Positions 1-8,029 of a stretch of 64,000 nucleotides of DNA are shown piece after piece. The position numbers and the translations under genes are program-made. Below the pieces are notes generated by a model, which saw only the letters and a program-made list of their open reading frames with translations, did not search any database and had not been told where the DNA came from. This DNA comes from Balneola sp. (GTDB lineage: Bacteria; Bacteroidota; Rhodothermia; Balneolales; Balneolaceae): positions 434,001 through 498,000 of the forward strand of contig JANQSE010000006.1 in the NCBI GenBank assembly GCA_028284195.1, in the 5' to 3' direction. Numbering within the stretch: the first letter of the stretch is position 1; the number at the start of each line of letters is the position of its first letter.

Positions 1-988
1 TCAGGCACAAAACAGATTTCCGGGGGCAACAGGGGAACTTTCTCAGTTACTAAGAGACATTGGTTTAGCAGCTAAAATCATATCAAGGGAAGTAAATAAA
101 GCCGGTATTACAAACATTCTCGGTTTCGACGGTTCAACCAATGTGCACGGCGAAGCAGTAAAGAAGCTAGATTTATTCGCAGACAGCCAATTAATTTCTG
201 CCCTTGAGCGCTCCGGAATTACCTGCATGGTAATTTCAGAAGAAAATGATGGAATTGTAAAACTCAGTACTACTGGCGGCAAATACATTGTGTATCTTGA
301 TCCGCTTGACGGTTCTTCTAATATTGATGTAAATGTTTCGATAGGAAGTATTTTTTCGATCTATATGCGTGAGCCCCGTTTTGATAATGCTGTACATGAG
401 CAGGATGCTTTGCAGCCCGGATCTAAACAGGTTGCAGCAGGTTATGTGCTTTATGGATCAAGTACGACCCTTGCTTACACCACAGGACTGAATGTGAGTT
501 TGTTTACGCTCGACCCCAGCCTTGGGGAATTTATTCTTTGTGATCGTTGTGTTAAGATCCCAAAACATGGCAATATTTATAGTATTAACGAAGGAAGCTA
601 CAATTCCTGGGATGTTGGGCTAAAAAGGTATATCAAATACTGTCAGGAAGAGGATACTGAATCTGGCCGTCCTTATTCTGCGCGGTATATAGGTTCTATG
701 GTGGCAGATATTCATCGAACCCTTATAAAAGGCGGTATTTTTATTTATCCGCACAGCAAAAAATATCCTAATGGCAAATTAAGGCTGATGTACGAGTGCA
801 ATCCCCTGAGTTTTATTATTGAGCAGGCAGGGGGTATGGCCACGGATGGAGAAAACCGCATTCTGGATATCGAACCCAAAGCCATCCACGAGCAGACTCC
901 CATTTATATTGGTTCACCTGAAAATGTGAAACATGTAATGGATTTTCTACATGAGTTTGCTGAGAAAGAGCCTGAATTTAAAATTTGA
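1..988 (+). CDS. fbp: Fructose-1,6-bisphosphatase class I, 5' end outside window
   Basis: Hydrolyses fructose 1,6-bisphosphate to fructose 6-phosphate in gluconeogenesis (cytosolic). The frame is open from base 2, so the true start lies upstream; an in-frame GTG at 143 is internal. The visible ~328 residues are close to the full family length. Seen: FDGSTNVHGE near the start, the metal-binding DPLDGSSNID motif, and near the C-terminus KLRLMYECNPLSF, which fits the family active-site signature (K-L-x-L-Y-E-x-x-P). The stop is TGA at 986-988. No neighbour on its strand follows for 7 kb, so it is probably the last gene of its unit. Identification is firm. Confidence 0.95.
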   Translation, partial: QAQNRFPGATGELSQLLRDIGLAAKIISREVNKAGITNILGFDGSTNVHGEAVKKLDLFADSQLISALERSGITCMVISEENDGIVKLSTTGGKYIVYLDPLDGSSNIDVNVSIGSIFSIYMREPRFDNAVHEQDALQPGSKQVAAGYVLYGSSTTLAYTTGLNVSLFTLDPSLGEFILCDRCVKIPKHGNIYSINEGSYNSWDVGLKRYIKYCQEEDTESGRPYSARYIGSMVADIHRTLIKGGIFIYPHSKKYPNGKLRLMYECNPLSFIIEQAGGMATDGENRILDIEPKAIHEQTPIYIGSPENVKHVMDFLHEFAEKEPEFKI

Positions 989-1417
989 TCTCAGTGCCTA
1001 AAAGAAAAGCCTTCTTAATATAACCATTCTAATCCCGACCGCTTTTAGGAGAAGAACTCACACAATTTTTACAGCTGGTTCTCAATTTGGATAGATCTGT
1101 CCGTCGTATAAAACTTTGGAAGCCCAGGCCTCCCTATGCCGAAGCTTCGCGCGACAGGCTCATCGCTCCGAATATTAAAGTCTCTGAGTGACTTAGCCGT
1201 CATCCAGAAGGAGTTGCTTTGCAACGACTGATGGATATGAACAATTCTGTTCTTTTAACTATACCTTCAGCTATTTCGATTTATTTGCTCTGCTTTAAAT
1301 GCCTCAATTTTTGCTGCGTTAATCATATAACTTGACGATAGAACCATCCATTGACATCAGAGAATCCGGTATGGTTATTTCTTTCTTAGTTGCCGCGAAC
1401 GTAGTTCCTTATTCCAT
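989..1417. other. Intergenic region with a hairpin, no gene seen
   Basis: About 430 bases between fbp and a minus-strand barrel gene. No convincing coding frame was found. An 8-bp inverted repeat (997-1004 with 1042-1049) could mark the end of fbp transcription, but no T-run follows. At 1201-1237 there is a nested hairpin: CATCCA pairs with TGGATA imperfectly, and inside it GTTGC-TTT-GCAAC (1213-1225) is perfect. The GTCATCC start resembles the degenerate intergenic repeats found elsewhere in the window (22151, 23547). Confidence 0.4.
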
Positions 1418-1981
1418 TTAAAACCGATATCCAATTCGGACATGTAAATTTAAAATGGTTTCTCCTTCGTTTTCCAAATATCCAACACTTTTAGCGAAAA
1501 TGTACCTGTATCCAATTCCAATTCCGGTTTCATATGTAAAACTGTTTCCTATATTCCTTTTTATTCCCCAAGTTGGGATTATCGAAATTTGGTTAGCAAT
1601 TTCTACATTGTCATAATTTGATATCACGAACCAATTCGGATGATAACTTGCCTGAAGAGCCAGGAAGTTTCCGCTATTCCCGGTTATGTTTCTTGATTTA
1701 GATATTCGTTTATCTAAATTATAATACCATCGTGGCTCCAATCTAATTACGGGTGTTATTAAGTATCCATTATTTGGATAAAAACTACCTCCCCAAAATC
1801 CGGCATCCATTCCGGCCTCTGCTCTAAAAGCAATTTGATTCGATAATTTTGCTTCTTTGTGTGCCCAAACTCCTAAAACTCCTGTTTGGATTCCATAAAT
1901 AGATTTTTCTACACTTGCATTTTGAGATTTAGCCAGAAATGTGAATCCGCAGAGAGTTAAGGTTAATAGGGTTTTTTTCAT
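1418..1981 (-). CDS. Small outer-membrane beta-barrel protein, function unknown
   Basis: 187 residues with a cleavable signal peptide (MKKTLLTLTLCGFTFLAKSQ, cut near residue 19). The mature part alternates hydrophobic and polar residues, has many Tyr/Trp/Gly, and ends in a strand with terminal Phe (IGYRF), which is typical of outer-membrane barrels inserted by the Bam machinery. An internal stretch (LEPRWYYNLDKR) is common in Bacteroidetes small barrel proteins. No catalytic residues are recognisable. The gene is AT-rich compared with the housekeeping genes and sits in a minus-strand block broken up by inverted repeats, suggesting acquisition. Function cannot be assigned. Confidence 0.65.
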   Translation of the reverse strand: MKKTLLTLTLCGFTFLAKSQNASVEKSIYGIQTGVLGVWAHKEAKLSNQIAFRAEAGMDAGFWGGSFYPNNGYLITPVIRLEPRWYYNLDKRISKSRNITGNSGNFLALQASYHPNWFVISNYDNVEIANQISIIPTWGIKRNIGNSFTYETGIGIGYRYIFAKSVGYLENEGETILNLHVRIGYRF

Positions 1982-2136
1982 TTAATTTATTTTTGTTTTT
2001 AAAAAGTTCTTCGTTTGTATGTTTTTATAACACTTTGAATTTGTTTGTACGAATCGTGCAATAGTTATTTTTTCAGTCTACAAAGGTTTTTTTAATTACT
2101 TCTTTGCATTTTTTTATTTCTGATTGTTGGGTCGAG

Positions 2137-2273
2137 GTTTACAAGAACAACGAGTATTGTTTTATATCCATTCTTCAAGGTTTTCGTCCTCGAACACATC
2201 ATTCATAAGCAGAGGATTTCTCTTAACTTTTCAGTTTGACGTTAACTTTTGTTTTATATGCGTTGTTTACAAG
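2137..2273. repeat. Short element with terminal inverted repeats and flanking direct repeats
   Basis: In the gap between two minus-strand genes, GTTTACAAG occurs twice as a direct repeat (2137-2145 and 2265-2273). Just inside are inverted 7-mers AACAACG (2146-2152) and CGTTGTT (2261-2267). About 108 bases lie between the arms and have no convincing gene. The arrangement resembles a tiny non-autonomous insertion with a target duplication, though the arms are short enough for chance to be possible. Confidence 0.35.
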
Positions 2274-2275
2274 AG

Positions 2276-3244
2276 TTACTTTTTTACAATTTCCACTCTT
2301 CTGTTCAATGTTCTGCCTTGTTCTGTGCTATTAGTTGAAACAGGAGAAAGCATTGCAACGCCTTTTGCAGTTACTCTTGAAGTAGAAATTTTATACTTAT
2401 TTATTAATTCCCTTGCAACAGATTCAGCCCGGTTTTGAGATAGAGTAAGATTACTTTCCAGGTTTCCAACGTTATCGGTATGCCCAACTACGAAAACATT
2501 TATTTCGGGGTTGTTCTTCAAATAAGCTGCTATAGTAGTTAAGGTTTCTTGAGATTCCGGTCTTATTGCAGCACTATTGAAATCAAACTGTATTCCATAT
2601 ACAGCCATTTTGCCATCCGTTTTCATTTTACTGGCTATATCATCGACTGTTATTTTGGAAAGATCCATTGATTCGGATTGTATGATATCAATCCTATATA
2701 CCAAACCGTCTGATTGCGATCTTTCATTATATCCTGACATTACCGCAACGGTTGTTTTTTGTCCGTTCAGTTCTTTTTCTGCAACCAGGTAAGAGGCGTT
2801 TGCACCCAGGTAAGCATTACTCCGGCTGATCTCCGGTATATATTTGCCTTCAGATAATTGAGTAACTACAGAATACCCATCTGCATCGCATTCATTTCTG
2901 AAACAACTAAAAAGTATTTTGTATCCTTTTTCCTTTAAAGCATTCTCATAGTTTTTATGAATCAGTAGTTGAGAAGAGCCATCGGAAGCTTGATAGTCTA
3001 TGGAAGTTCTTTTTCCCTCAATAATTTGATGGTCTTTTAGCGAATAGATTTTTCCCGGCACATTACCTCTTTCTTTGCTTAAAGCAATTATGTATTGATC
3101 GTACTCATTGTTCGAGTATTCGATAATCCAGGAATCGGGATATCTGGAAATCAGTTCACTGTCTGTGCTTCCTGCTTTGTCTTGCTGGGCAAAGGCCAGG
3201 ATATTGATTGATAAAAAGAGTAAAGTGGTTAGGAGTCTTTTCAT
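2276..3244 (-). CDS. OmpA-family protein with N-terminal DUF4892-like region
   Basis: 322 residues, signal peptide at the N-terminus (MKRLLTTLLFLSINILAFAQ). Residues ~212-322 are an OmpA C-terminal domain: FDFNSAAIRPES, then VFVVGHTDNVGN and LSQNRAESVARELI, the peptidoglycan-contacting helix, then NRRVEIV. This domain binds diaminopimelate in peptidoglycan and anchors the outer membrane. Residues ~25-205 (RYPDSWIIEYSNNEYDQY, later two Cys in SCFRNECDADG) look like a DUF4892-type periplasmic domain; this part is less certain. The start ATG lies at 3242-3244. It follows the zinc-ribbon remnant on the same strand at 41 bases, with a hairpin between them. Confidence 0.85.
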   Translation of the reverse strand: MKRLLTTLLFLSINILAFAQQDKAGSTDSELISRYPDSWIIEYSNNEYDQYIIALSKERGNVPGKIYSLKDHQIIEGKRTSIDYQASDGSSQLLIHKNYENALKEKGYKILFSCFRNECDADGYSVVTQLSEGKYIPEISRSNAYLGANASYLVAEKELNGQKTTVAVMSGYNERSQSDGLVYRIDIIQSESMDLSKITVDDIASKMKTDGKMAVYGIQFDFNSAAIRPESQETLTTIAAYLKNNPEINVFVVGHTDNVGNLESNLTLSQNRAESVARELINKYKISTSRVTAKGVAMLSPVSTNSTEQGRTLNRRVEIVKK

Positions 3245-3264
3245 TGTTTATTGCTTTTGTTTAA

Positions 3265-3299
3265 GCACTAATGTAGCAATTATATTTATACATTAGTGC
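3265..3299. repeat. Perfect 11-bp inverted repeat upstream of the OmpA-like gene
   Basis: GCACTAATGTA (3265-3275) and TACATTAGTGC (3289-3299) are exact inverted copies separated by 13 AT-rich bases. The right arm overlaps the end of the minus-strand zinc-ribbon reading frame (stop at 3286-3288). It could be a terminator stem, an operator for the OmpA-like gene, or the edge of a cassette; no T-run decides for a terminator. Confidence 0.5.
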
Positions 3300-3456
3300 C
3301 ATTTCGTTCGTCTTTTTCATTTTCGAATGCTTGATATTCACATTTGTAACAACACCAAATTGTCAATTCAGATATTTCTTCATCAATACTCCAAGTGAAT
3401 GAGTCTTTTCCACAATTTGGACAAATTTGAGTAGCTACTTTATAAACTTTTTAAGT
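3286..3456 (-). pseudogene. Zinc-ribbon fragment, probably the detached C-terminus of the next gene
   Basis: Reading the minus strand from 3454 gives KVYKVATQICPNCGKDSF followed by a second pair in IWCCYKCEYQ and a stop at 3286-3288. The CPxCG and CxxC pairs form a four-cysteine zinc ribbon. No ATG, GTG or TTG precedes the first Cys pair in this frame. The frame joins the upstream gene (3440-3859) if one base of the T5 tract at 3448-3452 (A5 on the coding strand) is removed: ...AENYL-K-VYKVATQICPNCG. So this is best read as a frameshifted fusion, or as a sequence error in a homopolymer. Confidence 0.55.
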
Positions 3457-3859
3457 AGTTCTCTGCATCTCTCATATTCAATTCGGTTTCGTTAAATGCA
3501 CTTCCTGTCCGTTTTTTATTAAAAATAGGTTCTTCTAAATTTCCAAGAGCAATCATTAATTGATAGACCGCTAAAGGTTCTTGCTTTTCAAATTCTGTTT
3601 TCAGCCATATTCTAAAATCAGGAATTAGATTTTTATCGTGAACCTTGCTTAGAGTCCAATATGCGCTAATTCGTTCTTTTGAGTCAGAGTAAAGTCCGCT
3701 ATTCAATCCGTTAATAATTTGAATTTTTAAGTCGTTTGGTTTTAATTCCGTAAGTCCAGATTCAGCAATTAATTTTTCTTCGTATTCCGTTTTTTTATTT
3801 CCATTCGCTTTTTCGAATATATAAGCAGAAGCCTCAAATTGGTCGTTGGTCAGTTTCAT
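3440..3859 (-). CDS. Helical-repeat-like protein of unknown function, possibly frameshifted
   Basis: 139 residues, no signal peptide, mostly charged helices (MKLTNDQFEASAYIFEKANG, RISAYWTLSKVHDKNLIPDF, LAVYQLMIALGNLEEPIF). The helix pairs are reminiscent of HEAT-like repeats, a guess from residue pattern only. The reading frame stops at 3440-3442, but a one-base change in the adjacent A5 tract would extend it by ~57 residues into a four-cysteine zinc ribbon, giving a ~195-residue protein. No family is recognised. AT-rich, with no functional link to its neighbours; an accessory (for example immunity-type) role is possible but unsupported. Confidence 0.5.
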   Translation of the reverse strand: MKLTNDQFEASAYIFEKANGNKKTEYEEKLIAESGLTELKPNDLKIQIINGLNSGLYSDSKERISAYWTLSKVHDKNLIPDFRIWLKTEFEKQEPLAVYQLMIALGNLEEPIFNKKRTGSAFNETELNMRDAENYLKSL

Positions 3860-3894
3860 TTCCTTTTAAGTACGATGTTTTTTTCAAATGCAGT

Positions 3895-3992
3895 ACAACG
3901 TGGCTGGGCTAAGTACAGTGGTTTTACCATTGAATTTAGTTCAAGTTGGGATGAGTTGCTACGCAACTTTGTACTTAGCTAGGTCGCATTAG
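3895..3992. repeat. Long imperfect inverted-repeat element
   Basis: Outer arms 3895-3917 and 3970-3992 share a perfect 10-bp core (GCTAAGTACA, 3908-3917, with TGTACTTAGC, 3970-3979); further out the arms keep pairing with G-T wobbles. A second small hairpin GTTGC-TAC-GCAAC sits inside at 3955-3967, like the one at 1213-1225. The left end begins with ACAACG, as does the left arm of the element at 2146. No gene is seen inside. Confidence 0.5.
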
Positions 3993-4061
3993 TTTTTGTT
4001 GGTATATGATTTGAAATCGTGCTGGTTTTCCCATTTTAAAAGTAGCAGGGGCTAAAAAAGC

Positions 4062-4556
4062 CTAAAACCTAACCTTAGTTCCTTCCCTGATATCATAGTT
4101 TATGCTGTAGCCGGCATTGGTTTCTATTACATATTTTGCAGGAGCTTCTGATGGTAGGCTTTTTTCTGAAAATGGCACCGTATTTTGATAGACACGTACA
4201 ACTACGCTGTCAGCATTTACATACATTATATCAAGCGGGAGAGGAGTGTTTGCCATCCAAAAGCTTTGGGGTTCTTCTGTATCAAAATAAAAGACCATAC
4301 CGGCATCCTCAGGCATTGAACGCACATCCATCAAGCCCTGGTTTCGTTCAAGAGGTTCATCAGCTTTAGCAAAACGCAATGTGGAGATTATTTTCCCGTC
4401 TTCTTTCAAGAATTGAAGGGTATGCGGGTATTGCAGCACTCTGCCGGCTTGTTTTGGTTCATCAGTTTTCTTTTTTGGATCGCCTCCACAACTAAGAAGT
4501 AAAGCAGAGGCGATAAAAAGAGTGGTAATTTTATTTAACATTGAAATCGACTTCAT
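4062..4556 (-). CDS. DUF192 lipoprotein
   Basis: Start chosen at MKSISMLNKITTLF (ATG 4554-4556); the alternative ATG at 4539-4541 would overlap the previous gene's stop by 11 bases. The N-terminus is a lipoprotein signal ending in LLLSCGG, so the protein is probably membrane-anchored. The rest is a DUF192 domain: RFAKADEPLERNQGLMDV, then GMVFYFDTEEPQSFWMANT and LPLDIMYV, matching the family's R-x-x-G-L-M and F-W-M-x-N-T-x-x-P-L-D pattern. DUF192 proteins have no settled biochemical role. The overlap with the sortilin-like gene implies co-transcription. Confidence 0.85.
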   Translation of the reverse strand: MKSISMLNKITTLFIASALLLSCGGDPKKKTDEPKQAGRVLQYPHTLQFLKEDGKIISTLRFAKADEPLERNQGLMDVRSMPEDAGMVFYFDTEEPQSFWMANTPLPLDIMYVNADSVVVRVYQNTVPFSEKSLPSEAPAKYVIETNAGYSINYDIREGTKVRF

Positions 4557-7317
4557 GTGTTGCTTTTCCAACTTTGAAACGAACTTTGTAGGCACCTTTT
4601 TGGATATATTCACCCTTTTTTGTTAAAAGATCCCATTCAAAAATATTAAATCCATAATCTGACTTTTGAGTGGTTTTGAATACAGCATCGTTTTCACCAT
4701 CAATTACCGAAATTTCAACTTTTGGTCCTTTCTTACCAGGCACAAAGTACATTAAATTAACACTCGGTTTAAATGACTGCCGATAGGGTACCCGTTGGTT
4801 TCCCCATTGGCTTGAATACCGGATATCATCGGGAGCAATACCGGTAACAGCTTCGTTCATTCTTTCTGAAACAGCATGGAGTGGTTTTACATCCATCACC
4901 CAGATGCTTCTCCCGTGTGTACCAATTACTAACTCAAGCTCTCTGGGGTGTACTACCATATCGTAACTGGCCACATTCGGGAGTTGGTTTAAGTAATGCC
5001 ATTCCTTTCCATCATTAAAACTGATGTATGTTCCATGGTCGAGCCCTGCATATAGTATTTCCGGAGTAACCGGGTCTTGCAGAATCACATTGGCAATTTC
5101 ATCAGGGAGATTCCCTTTTACAGATGTCCAGGTTTTTCCGAAATCGGTGGTTTTGTAGAGGTAGGTAGTGAAATCATCGAACCGGTACCCATTTAGAGAC
5201 ACGTAAGCGGTTCCTCTATCATATTTTGAAGCATGTACTTCACTTACCCAAAGATCTTTCGGGATACTGCCTGTTACGTTTGTCCAGCTTGCGCCGCCAT
5301 CTTTAGTAAGTTGTATGTTTCCATCATCGGTACCTACCCATATTTGATTGAAATCAAGTGGAGATTCTGCTATAGTTGTAATGGTTGAGTAGGGGACATT
5401 GCCATTTGGATGGTTGTTAGTTAAATCCGGGCTGATTGCTGTCCATGTGTTTCCACGATCCAGCGAACGGCTAAGTTTTTGAGACCCAAAGTACACCACA
5501 TCCGGGTTGTGATGGCTCAAATTGACAGGGGTATTCCAGTTATAACGATACCGCGGTTCTCCTACCTCATGCCGTGGTGTGATCCGGTCTGTGGAATTTT
5601 CGGAGCGGTCCAGGCGGAAGTAATTTCCGTATTGAAATCCTACATAAACGATATCCGGATTTTTAGGATTGGCAAATACATGCATTCCATCGCCGCCAAA
5701 TAAACGCGTCCAGGGTCTTCTGCGATTTGGTGTAGAATTAGAAGCCCCCATAAATGTACCGTTATCCTGCAGCCCGCCATAAATGTTGTAGGGTTTCTCC
5801 ATATCCACACTTACGGTATAGAATTGCCCTAAGGCTGCAACGTTGTGATGGATGAAATTTTCACCTCCGTCATGGCTTTCATACAATCCGCCGTCATTTC
5901 CCAAAAGAATGTGTTCTGAATCGTTCGGGTCAATCCACAGCGCGTGATGATCGACATGGACACCGTCATTTTGCGCTTTAGTTGTCCACGTTTTACCACC
6001 ATCGGTAGATTTTATAAAGGGTACACCAAAAGTATAAATGGTATTTTCATCATTCGGATCTACCCGGATTTCACCGAAATAATACCCATACGTGTTAAAA
6101 ACTCCGGGAATTTCATAGTCGTGAGTTTTGCTCCAGCTGTCGCCGCCGTCATTTGATCTGTACACCTCCAGCTGTTTAATATTTGTTTGGAATAAAGCAG
6201 CGTTTGCATCCCCTAGAAATTCTCCTAATGCTTTTGGCTTGTACTTGCCATTGGCAACATCACGTTTAACACTTTTTGCCGTGTATTTTTCGGGGAAACC
6301 ATTTCGACGAAGGAAGGTTTCCAGCTTTTTATTTTCCAGTTTAGCGAAATCACTGATTGACATTTTTATGAACGAAGTTTGGGTAAGAACATCACCGTCA
6401 GCTTGCCGTTCTTCTTTCATTTCGTACTGGTTGTCTAGAACCGCATACATTACATTCGGATTGCTCCGGCTTACATCAAGCCCGATTCTTCCAACAAAAT
6501 TCCCTTGTGGAAACCCGTTTACTGATTTGTTCCAGGTTTCACCTCCATCAGTAGATTTATAGATAGCCGATCCATTTCCACCTTCTTTAAAATTCCAGGC
6601 TTTCCGATCTTTCTCCCATGAGGAAGCCCATAATACATTTGGGTTTGCTGGATGTATTGCCAGGTCAATGATCCCTGTACTATCATTTACAAAAAGGGTT
6701 TTTACCCAGGTTTCGCCGCCGTCTATTGTTTTGTAAACGCCGCGATCGCTATTGTAGGAATAAAGTGCCCCCAGTGCAGCTACCCATGCGGTGTTTTCAT
6801 CGGTTGGATGAGTAATGATTCTCCCGGTATGCTGGGTATTTCTTAATCCGGCATACTTCCAGGTTTGTCCGGCATCCATGCTCTTAAAAACCCCTGCACC
6901 TGCGTAGCTTGAACGGCTGCTGTTATTTTCTCCGGTTCCAACCCAGATTATATCGGGGTTTGCTTCCGAAATAGCAATATCGCCAATGCCTAAAGCATCC
7001 TGATGATCGAAAACCGGAGCCATGGTATTTCCACTGTTCTCTGTTTTAAATACCCCGCCTGAGGCATAGCCTACATAAAATACCCTGCTGTTTTTTGGGT
7101 GAACCGCAATATCGGTAACTCGTCCGCTCATGACCACCGGGCCCACACTGCGAACCGGATAATGCTTAAAGATGGATGAATTCCTTAACTCAGCTCTTTT
7201 TTGGATAGAGGCATGTAGCTCAGATTCAGAAGAAGACTCAATATGCTGTGCAATAGCAATTTGAGAAGTAACCGTTGTAAATAAAATCAGAAAAAAGAAA
7301 GAAGAGAACTTTTTCAT
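4531..7317 (-). CDS. Exported sortilin/VPS10-like BNR beta-propeller protein
   Basis: 928 residues with a signal peptide (MKKFSSFFFLILFTTVTSQ...IAQ). The body is made of many Asp-box/BNR repeats of the form S-x-D-G-G-x-T-W (KSMDAGQTWK, KTIDGGETWV, KSTDGGETWN, RSNDGGDSWS, LTKDGGASWT and others), which fold as one or two beta-propellers, and it ends in a short beta-sandwich-like tail (FEWDLLTKKGEYIQKGAYKV), as in FlgD-Ig domains. Related proteins are annotated as glycosyl hydrolase or VPS10-domain proteins, but I see no catalytic residues that decide. Likely periplasmic or surface-exposed. The downstream DUF192 gene overlaps it. Confidence 0.85.
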   Translation of the reverse strand: MKKFSSFFFLILFTTVTSQIAIAQHIESSSESELHASIQKRAELRNSSIFKHYPVRSVGPVVMSGRVTDIAVHPKNSRVFYVGYASGGVFKTENSGNTMAPVFDHQDALGIGDIAISEANPDIIWVGTGENNSSRSSYAGAGVFKSMDAGQTWKYAGLRNTQHTGRIITHPTDENTAWVAALGALYSYNSDRGVYKTIDGGETWVKTLFVNDSTGIIDLAIHPANPNVLWASSWEKDRKAWNFKEGGNGSAIYKSTDGGETWNKSVNGFPQGNFVGRIGLDVSRSNPNVMYAVLDNQYEMKEERQADGDVLTQTSFIKMSISDFAKLENKKLETFLRRNGFPEKYTAKSVKRDVANGKYKPKALGEFLGDANAALFQTNIKQLEVYRSNDGGDSWSKTHDYEIPGVFNTYGYYFGEIRVDPNDENTIYTFGVPFIKSTDGGKTWTTKAQNDGVHVDHHALWIDPNDSEHILLGNDGGLYESHDGGENFIHHNVAALGQFYTVSVDMEKPYNIYGGLQDNGTFMGASNSTPNRRRPWTRLFGGDGMHVFANPKNPDIVYVGFQYGNYFRLDRSENSTDRITPRHEVGEPRYRYNWNTPVNLSHHNPDVVYFGSQKLSRSLDRGNTWTAISPDLTNNHPNGNVPYSTITTIAESPLDFNQIWVGTDDGNIQLTKDGGASWTNVTGSIPKDLWVSEVHASKYDRGTAYVSLNGYRFDDFTTYLYKTTDFGKTWTSVKGNLPDEIANVILQDPVTPEILYAGLDHGTYISFNDGKEWHYLNQLPNVASYDMVVHPRELELVIGTHGRSIWVMDVKPLHAVSERMNEAVTGIAPDDIRYSSQWGNQRVPYRQSFKPSVNLMYFVPGKKGPKVEISVIDGENDAVFKTTQKSDYGFNIFEWDLLTKKGEYIQKGAYKVRFKVGKATHEVDFNVK

Positions 7318-7478
7318 AAGGGTAGTTAGTTTGAAATGAGATGGATGATAAAGAAGGGAGTGGTAAGATTCCGAAAAAAAATATTAATGGCGTTCTGGTG
7401 CTTAGATTATCCTTACCATATTGTACCTAAAGGAAGAGATAAGGTTATTCCCGCACAAGTGTTCACTGCGAGGTTACT

Positions 7479-7959
7479 TTACTTATGCTCCGCCTTCAAA
7501 AACTTATTCTCCCTTTTCAATTCATTCACTCGCTTTTGAATGTTAATCACATGCAGCGTCAACTCCTCAATCTTCTTTAGCGACAGCATGTTCATTTCCC
7601 CCAGGGTGATACCGTTGGTTTCCATTTCTTTAGCGGTAGGATTTCCGGCAGGTGTTTGTGGGTTTTGATAAAGGCTTCGAGATCTTTGAGGGGGTGAGGT
7701 TGTAATTTTCTTCAAAGACATAGTCCAGGCCGGGAACAAAAAGATCGACTTTCACTTCTTCTGTGTGGATCTTTCCCTTTACCGTTAGTTTCTCGTCGGG
7801 AGAGGTCGTGCTGATGCCTACATTGATATGAAGTAAATATGATGGGTTTGTGGTTCCAATGCCCACATTCCCTGTAGAGTCAATTTTGTTGGCGACGGCT
7901 TGGGCAAATATGGAAAACGAAAGCAAAGAAAATACCAGAAAAGTAAGTAAGCGTTTCAT
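7479..7959 (-). pseudogene. Decayed tail-fibre-like exported protein gene (two frameshifts)
   Basis: Read from 7959: signal peptide MKRLLTFLVFSLLSFSIFAQ, then the NVGIGTTNPS repeat seen in phage tail-fibre-like and peptidase S74-associated proteins, then LTVKGKIHTEEVKVDL and FEENYNLTP. There the frame breaks at the G5 tract 7690-7694 (one base short). The next frame gives LKDLEAFIKTHKHLPEI, then breaks again near 7639-7640 (one base short), and a third frame gives PTAKEMETNGITLGEMNM and a C-terminal coiled coil (KRVNELKRENKFLK) to the stop at 7479. The usual proteins are several hundred residues; this copy also seems to lack internal GIGTT repeats. Either a true pseudogene or homopolymer errors. 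Confidence 0.75.
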
Positions 7960-8029
7960 AATTCAAAGCAGGTTGTTTATAATTAAAAGTATGATTTCAA
8001 TTAACACTTTTCTCGGGTAGAATTCCACT

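Noticed and set aside
2124-2438. 104-residue plus-strand reading frame
   Set aside because: Shadow of the OmpA-like gene plus spacer; no conserved features or ribosome site.
1418-3992. Integron gene-cassette array
   Set aside because: No RYYYAAC...GTTRRRY attC pair of the right spacing could be found; the palindromes differ from each other and no integrase gene is in the window.
4541-4613. Upstream in-frame extension of the DUF192 lipoprotein to 4613
   Set aside because: It would overlap the sortilin-like gene by 83 bases and remove the lipoprotein signal from the N-terminus; later ATGs at 4556 or 4541 are better.
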